A stretch of DNA of 64,000 nucleotides from Pseudarthrobacter sp. NamE2 (GTDB lineage: Bacteria > Actinomycetota > Actinomycetes > Actinomycetales > Micrococcaceae), in the NCBI RefSeq assembly GCF_005796205.1, contig NZ_VAHN01000001.1, positions 62,001 through 126,000 on the forward strand, read 5' to 3'. The position numbers were made by a program, and so were the translations under genes. Below are positions 28,449 through 37,199 of the stretch, piece after piece; position 1 is the first letter of the stretch, and each line of letters starts with the position of its first letter. The notes beneath the pieces were generated by a model. It saw only the letters and a program-made list of their open reading frames with translations. It had not been told where the DNA came from and ran no database searches.

Positions 28449-28945
28449 CTACGGCAAGAGGGGGTGCTCGGCGGGGGAGAAGGTTCCCGCTGACCTGGCT
28501 TGGCGCAGGTACTGGTAGACCGTCTCCCTGCTGATCCCGTAATCGTGGGCAAGAACGACTTTTGGAATGCCGCTGCTGGTCCGCTGGACCAGCTCGGCTG
28601 CCCGTTCCGGTGTCAGGGTCTTTTTCGGCCCTTATAGGCGCCGCGCTTGGCCAGGGCGATACCTTCCCGCTGGCGTTCCCTGATGAGGGAACGCTCGAAT
28701 TCGGCAAAGGCGCCCATGACGGAGGGCATGAGGTTGGCCATGGGGGAGTCCTCGCCGGTGAAGAGCAGGCTCTCTAGATGAATTCCACCCGCACCCCTTA
28801 CGGGTAAGGGTTTGGACGAGGGCACGCAGGTCATCGAGGTTGCGGGCGAGGCCCTATCCGTGAAAACCCGATCCAAAACCTGGCCTTCAAGCTGGCGCTT
28901 CTCGTTTTGGTCCAGCGTGCTCACGCGCACGTACCCGATCCGCTA
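28449..28945 (-). pseudogene. Serine resolvase/invertase (Tn3 resolvase type), inactivated
   Basis: The pieces of a small serine recombinase are in order but broken. The N-terminal GYVRVSTLDQNEKRQLEG with the catalytic serine runs to FTDRAS; a block of about 30 codons is then missing; NLDDLRALVQTLTRKG continues in another frame; FTGEDSPMANL to GIALAKRGAYKG is back in the first; and TPERAAELVQRTSSG to ISRETVYQYLRQA, the helix-turn-helix, ends at the stop 28449-28451 in a third frame. The presumed ATG is altered to ATAG and a TAG follows the internal frameshift. It is plainly decayed, marking the edge of the sulfatase island. Confidence 0.88.
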
Positions 28946-29031
28946 TCCGGCCACTGCTGCCTCCAACCCTCCGCCTGTGAAGTTGCGTTCTAGACCCGTC
29001 ATACAAGGAAGTCAAGACCGAGACTGTCGAT

Positions 29032-29060
29032 CGTCAGGTTGGGGTGTGCTGCAGCCTGAC
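29032..29060 (+). repeat. Repeat copy C at the right edge of the sulfatase island
   Basis: CGTCAGGTTGGGGTGTGCT (29032-29050) is identical to copy A over 19 bases. In this copy GTCAGG at 29033-29038 also pairs with CCTGAC at 29055-29060, giving a small dyad. Same orientation as copies A and B. Confidence 0.75.
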
Positions 29061-29187
29061 ATCTGGACAAGAGGCGACCGTCATTGATCAACTCGTCATC
29101 GCGTACGGAACTAACCACGCCAGCGGCCACAAGTTGCGAGGTTTGATTGGGGAGGAGGACAAACAGAATGGGAACGGCCGGTTTTAG
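29044..29187 (+). other. Short open frame between repeat C and the debranching-enzyme gene
   Basis: A GTG inside repeat C opens a 47-codon frame ending ...GEEDKQNGNGRF at 29187, overlapping the convergent debranching-enzyme gene by 4 bp. The middle part (ATVIDQLVIAYGTNHASGHK) reads like a piece of a real protein, possibly the tail of a gene cut by the element. There is no ribosome binding site and I assign no function. Confidence 0.25.
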
Positions 29188-31340
29188 GTCATTCTGCGCT
29201 GACCTGTTTGCTCCAGCAGTTCTGTCATCCAGGGCCGGTGCCCGCGGTAGAACAGCATCCCTTCGGGGAGTCCCTGCACGGTCGCTACGGAATTGGCAAT
29301 GTCGATGGTGATTCGGCCGCCGCCCAAGGGGGCGTTGGTGATGTGTAGGTTCCCGTAGGATTCCGGGAGTACGGGATCCATCCAGAACCCTCCGCGGGAC
29401 ACGTGTGTGTCATACCGCATCAGGCTAGTCACCAGCAGGATCGGCGCGGTTGCTGCCCAGGCTTGCGGTGAACAGGCCGTGGGGTAGGGCACGGGCGCGG
29501 CAAACCGGTCCCGGCTGAAGCCGCAGAAGAGCTCCGGTAGGCGGCCGTTGGAATACTCGGCAGCCTCCAATAGTGCGGTGGATATCCGTTGTGCCTCCGC
29601 TACGAATCCGTAGCGGAGCAGGCCTGCCGCGATGATTGCATTATCATGCGGCCAAACCGATCCGTTGTGGTAGCTTGCTGGGTTGTAGGCTCCCATGTCG
29701 CTGGCCAGGGTCCGTACTCCCCACCCGCTGAACATTTCCGGAGACATCAGCCGTTCAGCCACCGGCGGTACCTTGTCCTCATCAACAATGCCGTGCCACA
29801 GGCAGTGGCCCATGTTCGAGGCGCACGCGTCAACCTGCCGCTTCTTGCCATCGAGGGCTATGGCGAAGTAACCACGTTCAGGGATCCAGAATTGCTCATT
29901 GAACCGTTTCTTCAAGTGCGCGGCCCGATCGATGAGCTCATCCGCTAAACCCCTGTCTCCGGCGTCGTAAGCCATCCACGCGCGCGACACGTACGCGGCG
30001 TAGACATAGGCCTGAACTTCGCAAAGTGCGATCGGTGGTTCGGCCAAGCTTCCATCGGCGAAGTTGATGCCGTCCCAGGAGTCCTTCCAGCCTTGGTTGA
30101 TCAGCCCTTGGGGATTGAGTCGCTCGTACTCGACGAAACCGTCGCCATCTTTGTCTCCATAGTCACGGATCCACTCCAGAGCACGGTCCGCATGGGGCAG
30201 CAGCGCGGCGATGGTGTCCTTGGCGAATCCCCAGCGGCTGACCGATCCCAGCATCATCACGAACAGCGGCGTGGCGTCGACGCTGCCGTAGTAGGCGGAC
30301 TTGCCGCCCAGGGACAGCCCGCTGGAGACGTCGAGCCGGACTTCGTGCAGGATCTTGCCGGGCTCCTCTTCGCTCACTGGATCCACAACGGTTCCCTGCC
30401 GGTCCGCCAGCGTCTGCAGCGTACCCAACGCCAGGGACGGGTCCACAGGCAACGCCATTTGTGAGGCCCACAGTGAGTCGCGCCCAAACAAAGCCATAAA
30501 CCATGGTGCCCCGGCGGCCACCACCACACGATCCGCGTGGTCCGGGTCCTCGATGCGGAGCGCGCCCAGGTCGTCGTAGCTGCGCTGCAGGGTCCGTTCA
30601 ATGGAGCGGTTTCCCATCTGCAACACGGGTATCTTGGCCACCCACTCTTGCCGGCGCCTGTCCAGGGGGGACGATCCATCCCCGCCGGATTGAACAAAAG
30701 CCAAAGCGGGGTCGGCTCCCTCGGTGCTGGGCGCGACGGTCAGGACAGTGTTCCAGTGCCCGTGCGGCGGCACGGTCACCCGGTACGTGAGGGCCTGCGG
30801 CGTGACGTCAGCCCCTTGGCCCTGGACAGTCACGCTCTTCCGGACATCCTGCCAGACAGCCCGAATAGTGAGCGCGTCGCCGTTGGTGCGGCGGGTTTCG
30901 TCCCATCGCCGCTGGATCCTTGCCTCTTTCACCTCGAAGAGGTCCGCGAAGTCTGCCTCAATCCGCAGCACGATCACACATTCCGCCGGTTCCACAGAGT
31001 GGTTGTAAACGGTGACCTGCTCCTGCATACCGGCCCCCAATTCGCGCAGCCGCTCCACAATCAGCGGGCTGTCCGCATACCCCTCTGAGCGGGAGGGGCG
31101 CCCGGCGAACAACTCCCGGTACGGCTCCTTCGTTTCCGCCGCCAAGGGCTCGAGTGGCTGACCGTTAACGGTCAGGCTCCAGCCGGACAGGACACGAGTG
31201 TCCTGAACGAACAGACCGTGTGGAAGGTCGGAGTGGATGTCTCCGTTCTGCAAGGAGATGCAGAACGATGATCCCTGCACCAAGGTAACTGACCCTGGCC
31301 CCATCGGGCCGGCCGCCGTGTCAGCATTCCAGCCAGCCAT
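29184..31340 (-). CDS. Amylo-alpha-1,6-glucosidase / glycogen debranching-type protein
   Basis: 718 residues. The N-terminal domain (GSSFCISLQNGDIHSDLPHGLFVQDTRVLSGW) is the glycogen-debranching N-terminal beta domain; the C-terminal two thirds form an alpha/alpha toroid glucosidase with APWFMALFGRDSLWASQMA, QGWKDSWDGI and YHNGSVWPHDNAIIAAG. Proteins of this kind act on alpha-glucan branches or related glucosides. Cytosolic, no signal peptide. It lies outside the repeat-bounded island and is probably part of the older chromosome. Confidence 0.88.
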   Translation of the reverse strand: MAGWNADTAAGPMGPGSVTLVQGSSFCISLQNGDIHSDLPHGLFVQDTRVLSGWSLTVNGQPLEPLAAETKEPYRELFAGRPSRSEGYADSPLIVERLRELGAGMQEQVTVYNHSVEPAECVIVLRIEADFADLFEVKEARIQRRWDETRRTNGDALTIRAVWQDVRKSVTVQGQGADVTPQALTYRVTVPPHGHWNTVLTVAPSTEGADPALAFVQSGGDGSSPLDRRRQEWVAKIPVLQMGNRSIERTLQRSYDDLGALRIEDPDHADRVVVAAGAPWFMALFGRDSLWASQMALPVDPSLALGTLQTLADRQGTVVDPVSEEEPGKILHEVRLDVSSGLSLGGKSAYYGSVDATPLFVMMLGSVSRWGFAKDTIAALLPHADRALEWIRDYGDKDGDGFVEYERLNPQGLINQGWKDSWDGINFADGSLAEPPIALCEVQAYVYAAYVSRAWMAYDAGDRGLADELIDRAAHLKKRFNEQFWIPERGYFAIALDGKKRQVDACASNMGHCLWHGIVDEDKVPPVAERLMSPEMFSGWGVRTLASDMGAYNPASYHNGSVWPHDNAIIAAGLLRYGFVAEAQRISTALLEAAEYSNGRLPELFCGFSRDRFAAPVPYPTACSPQAWAATAPILLVTSLMRYDTHVSRGGFWMDPVLPESYGNLHITNAPLGGGRITIDIANSVATVQGLPEGMLFYRGHRPWMTELLEQTGQRRMT

Positions 31341-31573
31341 TGCCTGGCTCCTCTGATGGATCCTTGGCCGTCGAGCCGGCCTCCGTATCTAGCCCCGCCC
31401 AGCGCCCTGTTCGTTTTCATCGACGCTACGCCGGTCTACACCCTGGCGCTAGCCTGGCCATCCGCAAAGCACAACTGCGGCCAGCCTCCGATTTGGATCC
31501 GACCTGTAGGCGATCTGTTGCAGGCTTCTTCATGTCAGCCCACGCCAGTGAACGCCCCACTGCATTCTCTCGG

Positions 31574-32392
31574 TCAATGCATCTGGTTGGCCTCAACCAG
31601 GGCGAGCACGCGGGCCGGGCTGCCGGTTCCGCCGACGATCGGCAACGGGGCCACGATGAGCACTGCGCCGACTGGCGGCAGCTGCGCCAGATTCCGCAGC
31701 GAAGTGATGCCGTACTTATCATTTCCCAGCAGGAAGTGATGGGCCGGGAAAGGGGGCTGTTGTCCGGCGGCTGCGCCGGCGTCAATGCCGACCGTCTCCA
31801 CGCCAATTCCCGACAACACGGATTCTTCCGCAATCCATCGGGCGCATTCGACTGTAAATCCGGGGGAGTGCGGGTTTCCCTGTTCATCCTTGTTCAGGAA
31901 GCGTTCACGGTCTTGGGAGCGGTTCTCCCAGCCGGTACGAATGAGGAGCCAGCCACCCTCCGGCAGTGATCCATACTCCGATTCCCATTCGCGGATGTGG
32001 TGGACATCCAGCAGGAAGTCGGGATCGGAGGCGGCCTCTGCGGTGACGTCCAGGACAAGGGCCGGGCCTACTAACCGGGCTGGCTCGATTTGGGCGACGT
32101 CCTTGCCGTCGCGCCCCGTGGCCCAATGTACCGGGGCGTCCAGATGAGTGCCGATGTGCTCGCCCGTATGAATGTTGTGATGCTTCCAGTAGGGCCCTGG
32201 CTCGTTGTACGCGGAGACCTCCTCGAGCGAGAAATCAATGAGGTTGGCAAATGGCGCGGGCAACTCCAATGTGGGCGTGGCGGCGGAGAGCGGGGTAGTG
32301 AGGTCCACTACGCCGGTTCGTTGGGCGCCAAGATCACCGAGCAGGCGGGCCAAGCCCGCCTGACGGGCGTCATTCACAGCGTCTAGTTCCAT
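31574..32392 (-). CDS. Cyclase-family metal hydrolase (kynurenine formamidase / isatin hydrolase fold)
   Basis: 272 residues with the family metal-binding motif HTGEHIGTHLDAPVHW and GIDAGAAAGQ-PPFPAHHFLL near the C terminus. Known members hydrolyse N-formylkynurenine (KynB) or isatin (to isatinate). It is divergent from an operon with a retro-aldolase-like thiolase homologue and a ThDP enzyme, and followed by an aminobenzoyl-CoA pathway. In that setting I favour isatin hydrolase, with formamidase as the alternative; both lead toward anthranilate. The 233-bp gap behind its stop (31341-31573) holds nothing I can name. Confidence 0.85.
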   Translation of the reverse strand: MELDAVNDARQAGLARLLGDLGAQRTGVVDLTTPLSAATPTLELPAPFANLIDFSLEEVSAYNEPGPYWKHHNIHTGEHIGTHLDAPVHWATGRDGKDVAQIEPARLVGPALVLDVTAEAASDPDFLLDVHHIREWESEYGSLPEGGWLLIRTGWENRSQDRERFLNKDEQGNPHSPGFTVECARWIAEESVLSGIGVETVGIDAGAAAGQQPPFPAHHFLLGNDKYGITSLRNLAQLPPVGAVLIVAPLPIVGGTGSPARVLALVEANQMH

Positions 32393-32735
32393 GAGAACTC
32401 CTAAAGTTGTTCACCCCAGCGGAGGCCAGAGGATTGCGTTGGCTGCCCGCGGCGTGTACGCAAGGGCCAATGGCTGCGACGTTAGCACCGCGCAATCCGG
32501 TTCGGAACACTTACTCCCGCGTATCAGGCTGCCTTACCGGAACCTGCATAGACCCTGGCGATATAGGCATTCGACGGTGCCCGCCCCGGGAGGGACACTG
32601 AAGTTAATCAACGTAACGCCCGTCACACTTACCAGGCCGTTATCCGGGTTCACCTGGATCAGCAGCAACATGGCCGGGATGTGAAATCGGGCCGGCGGTC
32701 ACATGCCACAGTTTCATCAGCACTAAGGAGCAACA
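32393..32735. other. Divergent promoter region between cyclase-family gene and MHS permease
   Basis: No gene is supportable in these 343 bp. The region must hold both promoters. AAGGAG lies at 32724-32729 before the permease ATG. I find no clear copy of the TGACGNNCGTAAA operator here, although TTAATCAACGTAACG at 32604-32618 is weakly similar. Confidence 0.45.
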
Positions 32736-34070
32736 ATGTCTGATTCCCCAACCACATTGCCGGGACAACGTCCCGGGGTCCGCAAGTACGTTGTTGCCTC
32801 GCTCGTCGGCAATGCGCTCGAGTGGTACGACTTCTTCCTGTACGCCACAGCATCGGCCATCGTGTTTGGCCGTTTGTTCTTCCCGGCCGACACAGACCCG
32901 CTCGTGGGCACCATGGCCGCTTTTGCCGGATTCGCTGTCGGGTTCGCCGCCCGCCCCTTGGGCGGAATAATCTTCGGTCACATCGGAGACAAGCTGGGGC
33001 GCAAGCAGTCGCTGGTCATGACATTAACGATCATGGGGATCAGCACAATGCTGATGGGCTTGCTGCCCACATACGCCCAGGTTGGGGTGTGGGCGCCAGC
33101 GTTGCTCATCGTCCTTCGAATCCTCCAGGGCATCGCCGCCGGCGGCGAATGGGGGGGCGGCGTTCTGATTATCAGCGAAAACAGCGGCAACTCCCGCCGG
33201 GGCATGCTCGCAGCCTTCAGCCAGGGCGGCATCTCGCTCGGTTTCGTGCTGTCTTCCCTGGCCTTCTTCCTGGTCCAGTTGATGCCCGAACCTGAGTTCC
33301 TGGCATGGGGTTGGCGTCTGCCGTTCCTCGTCAGCATCGTTCTGCTTGGTGTGGGCGCCTACATCCGCCTCAAGCTTCCCGAATCCAAAGAGTTCACCGA
33401 AGTCCGTGAGAGCCGTTCCGAGCACCGTGTCCCCGCGCTGGATGCTATAAGGGCCCACCCTCGCGAAATCCTCATTGCCATGGGCCTGCGCGTCGCTGAA
33501 AACGGCGGCTCGTACATCTTCCTTTCCTTCTCGATCGTCTACGGCGTCCACGTAGGAGTAGACAAGGGGCTGTTGCTCTTGGCAGTGGCGGTGTCGATGC
33601 TGGTCTCGTTCGGCGCTTACATCTTCTTCGGATACCTCTCCGACCGTATCGGCCGGCGCCCCATGTACGCGTTCGGCGCCGTGGGTATGGGTGTAATGGC
33701 CTTCCCGTTCTTTGCAATGATCGATGCCAACACCCCTGCAGTGGTGATCCTTGCCTTCCTTATCGCCAACGGTGTTTGCCACGGTGCCATGATCGGAACC
33801 CAGCCGGCGTTCTTCCATGAACTGTTCTCCGCCGAAGTCCGGTACTCCGGCATGGCAATTGCCCACGAAATCGCGGCCGTGTTCGCCGGCGGGGTAGCCC
33901 CCATGATCGCCACGGCCCTGCTGTTGAACTTCAACTCCTCTGCGCCGGTGTCGCTGTACCTCATTGGCATGGTGCTGGTGACCCTGATAGCGGTAGCTGC
34001 TGCGGGGGGCCGGAAAAAGCACGATGACCAGCGTCAGGAAGCAGGCCAGCCGGCCGAGACTGTCTCCTAA
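32736..34070 (+). CDS. MFS transporter, metabolite:H+ symporter (MHS) family
   Basis: 444 residues, twelve membrane segments, with the MHS hallmarks GNALEWYDFFLYATASAIVF and GHIGDKLGRKQSLVMTL. The family imports organic acids with a proton (shikimate, citrate, aromatic acids). ATG 32736 follows AAGGAG. It is the first gene of an operon with CoA-ligase and retro-aldolase-like genes and is the likely importer of the acid they consume. Confidence 0.93.
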   Translation: MSDSPTTLPGQRPGVRKYVVASLVGNALEWYDFFLYATASAIVFGRLFFPADTDPLVGTMAAFAGFAVGFAARPLGGIIFGHIGDKLGRKQSLVMTLTIMGISTMLMGLLPTYAQVGVWAPALLIVLRILQGIAAGGEWGGGVLIISENSGNSRRGMLAAFSQGGISLGFVLSSLAFFLVQLMPEPEFLAWGWRLPFLVSIVLLGVGAYIRLKLPESKEFTEVRESRSEHRVPALDAIRAHPREILIAMGLRVAENGGSYIFLSFSIVYGVHVGVDKGLLLLAVAVSMLVSFGAYIFFGYLSDRIGRRPMYAFGAVGMGVMAFPFFAMIDANTPAVVILAFLIANGVCHGAMIGTQPAFFHELFSAEVRYSGMAIAHEIAAVFAGGVAPMIATALLLNFNSSAPVSLYLIGMVLVTLIAVAAAGGRKKHDDQRQEAGQPAETVS

Positions 34071-34121
34071 ACGTCCGGATCGTTCCGCCCTTTGCTTACA
34101 GTCACCCCAGAAAGGACCGAA

Positions 34122-35261
34122 GTGACGGTCTCCATCATCGGAACAGGGCAATCGCCTTACACCCGCCACCCCCACCCGGGGACGGAAACCTCCCAGGTTA
34201 TCGCCCGTGCCGTCCGCAACGCATTGCGGGAAGCAGGCCTCAGCCCGGGTGACGTCGACGGGTTCGCGGTCTCCAGCTTCACGCTCAACCCGGACCACGC
34301 CATTGACCTGGCCTGGCGGATGGGTCTTCGCCTGACCTGGTTGATGCAGGATACGAACGGCGGGGCAAGTGCCGGGGGCATGCTCCAGCACGCAGTGCGG
34401 GCGATCGAAGCCGGCGATGCCAAGGTCATCGTTCTCGCTGCAGGGGACCTGATGGACGGGCCGGCATTCTCACAGCTGGTGGCCAGCTACAACCGCGCGA
34501 CCCAGGACCACCTCGCGCCCCTGCCGATGAAGGGACCGAATGCCCTGTTTGCGATGCTCACCACGCGGCAGATGGAGGTGCTCGGACTTACTCGTGAAGA
34601 TTACGGACACATCGCCATCGCCCAGCGCGAATGGGCCGCGGACAACCCCGGGGCTGTCTACCGAAAAGCCCTCACCATGGACGAATACCTCAACGCACCG
34701 GCCGTCGCCACTCCGTTGGGACGCTACGACTGTGTTCCTCCGGTAACCGGTGCTGACGCAATTGTCCTCGTGGCTGACCCCGGCAACAGCAGACCACGTG
34801 CAAAGGTGCTCACGGTACGGGCGTCCTACAACGCCGACCAGCAGGCCGGTGACGGACTGGAAACCGGGCTTCGGGCCTGCGCCCAGCCCGGATGGGAGGA
34901 AGCCGGAATCGGCCCGAAGGACGTCGGCCTCGCCTGCGTTTACGACGATTACCCCTCCATGGTGGTGGCGCAGCTGGCGGACCTCGGCGTTCTGCCGGCG
35001 GACGATCACCCAGCTGATTTCATCAAGCGCCGCATCGCCACCCGCGAACTGCCGGTGAACACCTCCGGGGGCCAGCTCTCGGCGGGACAGGCGGGCGCAG
35101 CCGGCGGCATGCATGGGCTGGTTGAGGCAGCCCGCCAGCTCATGGGCACTGCAGGGGCGCGGCAAATTTCGGTCCGCCACGCTGTGGTCAGCGGATACGG
35201 CATGGTCCTGTACCGCTACGGCGCCTGCGCCACCATGTCTGTGCTGGAGGCCGCAAAATGA
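34122..35261 (+). CDS. Thiolase-fold protein of the SCP-x/Ltp2 type, probable acyl-CoA retro-aldolase
   Basis: 379 residues from GTG 34122, preceded by AAAGGA. Thiolase fold (MTVSIIGTGQSPYTRHP; ending VVSGYGMVLYRYGACATM). The position of the nucleophilic cysteine of true thiolases reads T78-N-G-G-A-S-A-G-G86, with no cysteine, so it cannot do ordinary thiolysis. Cysteine-less SCP-x thiolase homologues such as Ltp2 pair with a DUF35 protein and split beta-hydroxyacyl-CoAs by retro-aldol cleavage. Here the next gene encodes a DUF35 protein, overlapping by 4 bp. I therefore infer a retro-aldolase acting on a tertiary beta-hydroxyacyl-CoA and releasing acetyl-CoA plus a ketone. Confidence 0.8.
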   Translation: MTVSIIGTGQSPYTRHPHPGTETSQVIARAVRNALREAGLSPGDVDGFAVSSFTLNPDHAIDLAWRMGLRLTWLMQDTNGGASAGGMLQHAVRAIEAGDAKVIVLAAGDLMDGPAFSQLVASYNRATQDHLAPLPMKGPNALFAMLTTRQMEVLGLTREDYGHIAIAQREWAADNPGAVYRKALTMDEYLNAPAVATPLGRYDCVPPVTGADAIVLVADPGNSRPRAKVLTVRASYNADQQAGDGLETGLRACAQPGWEEAGIGPKDVGLACVYDDYPSMVVAQLADLGVLPADDHPADFIKRRIATRELPVNTSGGQLSAGQAGAAGGMHGLVEAARQLMGTAGARQISVRHAVVSGYGMVLYRYGACATMSVLEAAK

Positions 35262-35575
35262 GCGCCGTGGTGCAGGAATGCCGCAACTGCCGAAGCCTCC
35301 TTTTCCCGGCCCGCCTTTTTTGCCCGGTCTGCGGAGAGGACAGTTTCTCAACAGTCGCAGCAGAGACCGGAACCATTGAGCAAACCACGACACTCTCTGA
35401 CGGCATCGTCCTGGCAACCGTGGCCCTCGACGGCGGCCTGCGGCTTATCGCCCGACTGACCGGTTCTGAAGCTGAACCTGGACAGAGTGTGCCCCTTACG
35501 AATGACCCCGTAGCCGGGTCCGGCGCCAACGCGTACATACCAATCCACACGACCCTGAATGAGGATCAGTCATGA
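35258..35575 (+). CDS. DUF35 Zn-ribbon/OB-fold protein, partner of the thiolase-like enzyme
   Basis: 105 residues. Rubredoxin-like zinc ribbon from C8, C11, C22 and C25 (CRNC...CPVC), then an OB-fold. Proteins of this family bind SCP-x-type thiolase homologues and help bind the acyl-CoA. The start overlaps the stop of the thiolase-like gene (ATGA) and its stop overlaps the ligase start, giving tight co-translation. Confidence 0.9.
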   Translation: MSAVVQECRNCRSLLFPARLFCPVCGEDSFSTVAAETGTIEQTTTLSDGIVLATVALDGGLRLIARLTGSEAEPGQSVPLTNDPVAGSGANAYIPIHTTLNEDQS

Positions 35576-37167
35576 ATCCAACACTTGCCGGACGGCGGCA
35601 GCGTCCACTGACCATCCCGCAGATGCTGCTAGAGCGGGCCAGCAAAGCCCCGTCGGCACCGCTGTTCCGCTGCGGTGAGGTTAGCCGTGACAGCCAGGCA
35701 ATGGTGGAGGCCGCAGCTGGAGCGGGAGGCATGCTGCGCAGCGCCGGGATCGAGCGCGGGCAGACGGTTGCATTGATGTCCTCAAACCGGCCGGAGTTGC
35801 TCGACTTGATCCTTGGCTGTGCCTGGATTGGTGCCGTCGCTGTTCCTGTGAACACAGCCAGCCGCGGGGAACAGCTGCGGCACGTGCTGGAGAACTCCCG
35901 GGCCGCACTGGTGGTGGCAGAAGCTGAGCAGCTGCCGCACCTGGCAGCAGTGGCTCCGGAGGTCCTTCGCACGGCGTGGGTCATCGACGGCCCCGCCCCA
36001 AATCTTCAGGCACCCTTCGAGGTGCTCCCGATCCCGGAGCCTGGTACTGGTGTGGAACCAGTGGATGCCGCTCCGGCCGAGACCGCCGCCATCCTGTACA
36101 CATCAGGGACCACCGGGGTTTCCAAGGGTGTGCTGTGTCCCCAAGGCCAGTTCTACTGGTGGGCGGTGAACATGTCTGACCAGCTGGGGCTTGGCCCCGA
36201 GGACGTGCTGTACACGTGCTTACCCCTTTTTCACACGAACGCCCTTAATGCCTTTATGCAGGCCGTTGAATGCGGCGGCGAGTACGTTCTGGGCCCGCGG
36301 TTCTCAGCATCCCGCTTTTGGTCGGACGCCGCCTCCGCCGGTGCTACCGTGACATATCTTCTCGGCGCAATGGTGGGCATCCTCGCCGGCAAGGACCCCG
36401 GGCCCGGGGAACGGGACCATACGATCCGTCTGGCCCTCTCTCCTGCAACCCCTGCCCGACTGGTAGAACCTTTCCGGGAACGGTTTGGGGTGCTGCTGCT
36501 GGACGGCTACGGGTCCACGGAGACGAATTCGGTGATCGGATCAACTCCCGATCAGTGGCGCCCCGGCTATGTAGGCAAGGTGCGGCCCGGGTTCTCCATC
36601 CGCGTCGTGGACTCCGATGGTGTGCCCGTTCCCGCCGGCGTGCCCGGTGAACTGTTGATCCGCAGCGACCAGCCTCACGCCATGGCCACCGGGTACCACG
36701 CCATGGCGGAAGCAACAACCAAGGCCTGGCAGGACTTGTGGTTCCACAGCGGAGACCGGGTTGTCCTTGACGAGGACGGATGGGTGCGCTTCGTTGACCG
36801 GATCAAGGATGTGATCCGCCGCCGCGGCGAGAATATTTCCTCTGTGGAAGTTGAGCAGGTGTTGCGGCAGCATCCGGCCATCCAGGACGCTGCAGTTTAT
36901 GCCGTCGATTCGGAGTTGGGGGAGGATGAGGTGATGGCAGCACTTATCCTGCGGGAGCCGATCGATTTCACCGAGTTGTGTGATTTCTGCGGCCCACGGC
37001 TGGCGTCGTTTGCCATCCCGCGCTTCCTGCGCGTGGTAGATCAGCTGCCCCAGACCGAGAACGGCAAGGTACGCAAGCAGGTGCTCAAGGCGGCCGGCCG
37101 CGAGGCAGCCCAGTGGGACCGGGAAGTTGCCATTCCACGCCAGACCGCTGCCGCCGCTGCACGCTGA
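35572..37167 (+). CDS. AMP-forming acyl-CoA ligase
   Basis: 531 residues of the ANL superfamily. ATP-binding loop ILYTSGTTGVSKG (about residues 170-182), A5 motif DGYGSTETNSV, A7-A8 WFHSGDRVVLDEDG and DVIRRRGENISSVEVE, and the catalytic lysine in ENGKVRKQV. It would activate the imported carboxylic acid as a CoA thioester for the neighbouring retro-aldolase. Overlaps the DUF35 gene by 4 bp. Confidence 0.93.
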   Translation: MNPTLAGRRQRPLTIPQMLLERASKAPSAPLFRCGEVSRDSQAMVEAAAGAGGMLRSAGIERGQTVALMSSNRPELLDLILGCAWIGAVAVPVNTASRGEQLRHVLENSRAALVVAEAEQLPHLAAVAPEVLRTAWVIDGPAPNLQAPFEVLPIPEPGTGVEPVDAAPAETAAILYTSGTTGVSKGVLCPQGQFYWWAVNMSDQLGLGPEDVLYTCLPLFHTNALNAFMQAVECGGEYVLGPRFSASRFWSDAASAGATVTYLLGAMVGILAGKDPGPGERDHTIRLALSPATPARLVEPFRERFGVLLLDGYGSTETNSVIGSTPDQWRPGYVGKVRPGFSIRVVDSDGVPVPAGVPGELLIRSDQPHAMATGYHAMAEATTKAWQDLWFHSGDRVVLDEDGWVRFVDRIKDVIRRRGENISSVEVEQVLRQHPAIQDAAVYAVDSELGEDEVMAALILREPIDFTELCDFCGPRLASFAIPRFLRVVDQLPQTENGKVRKQVLKAAGREAAQWDREVAIPRQTAAAAAR

Positions 37168-37199
37168 TTGCCTGGAGGGCGAGCCCGTAGGATGAAGAG

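Noticed and set aside
28047..28493. 148-codon plus-strand frame between the PHP gene and the resolvase remnant
   Set aside because: It overlaps both neighbours, lacks a ribosome binding site and has no family resemblance.
33024..34391. 455-codon minus-strand open frame opposite the MHS permease
   Set aside because: Antisense to a clear twelve-helix permease; its composition is typical of antisense frames.
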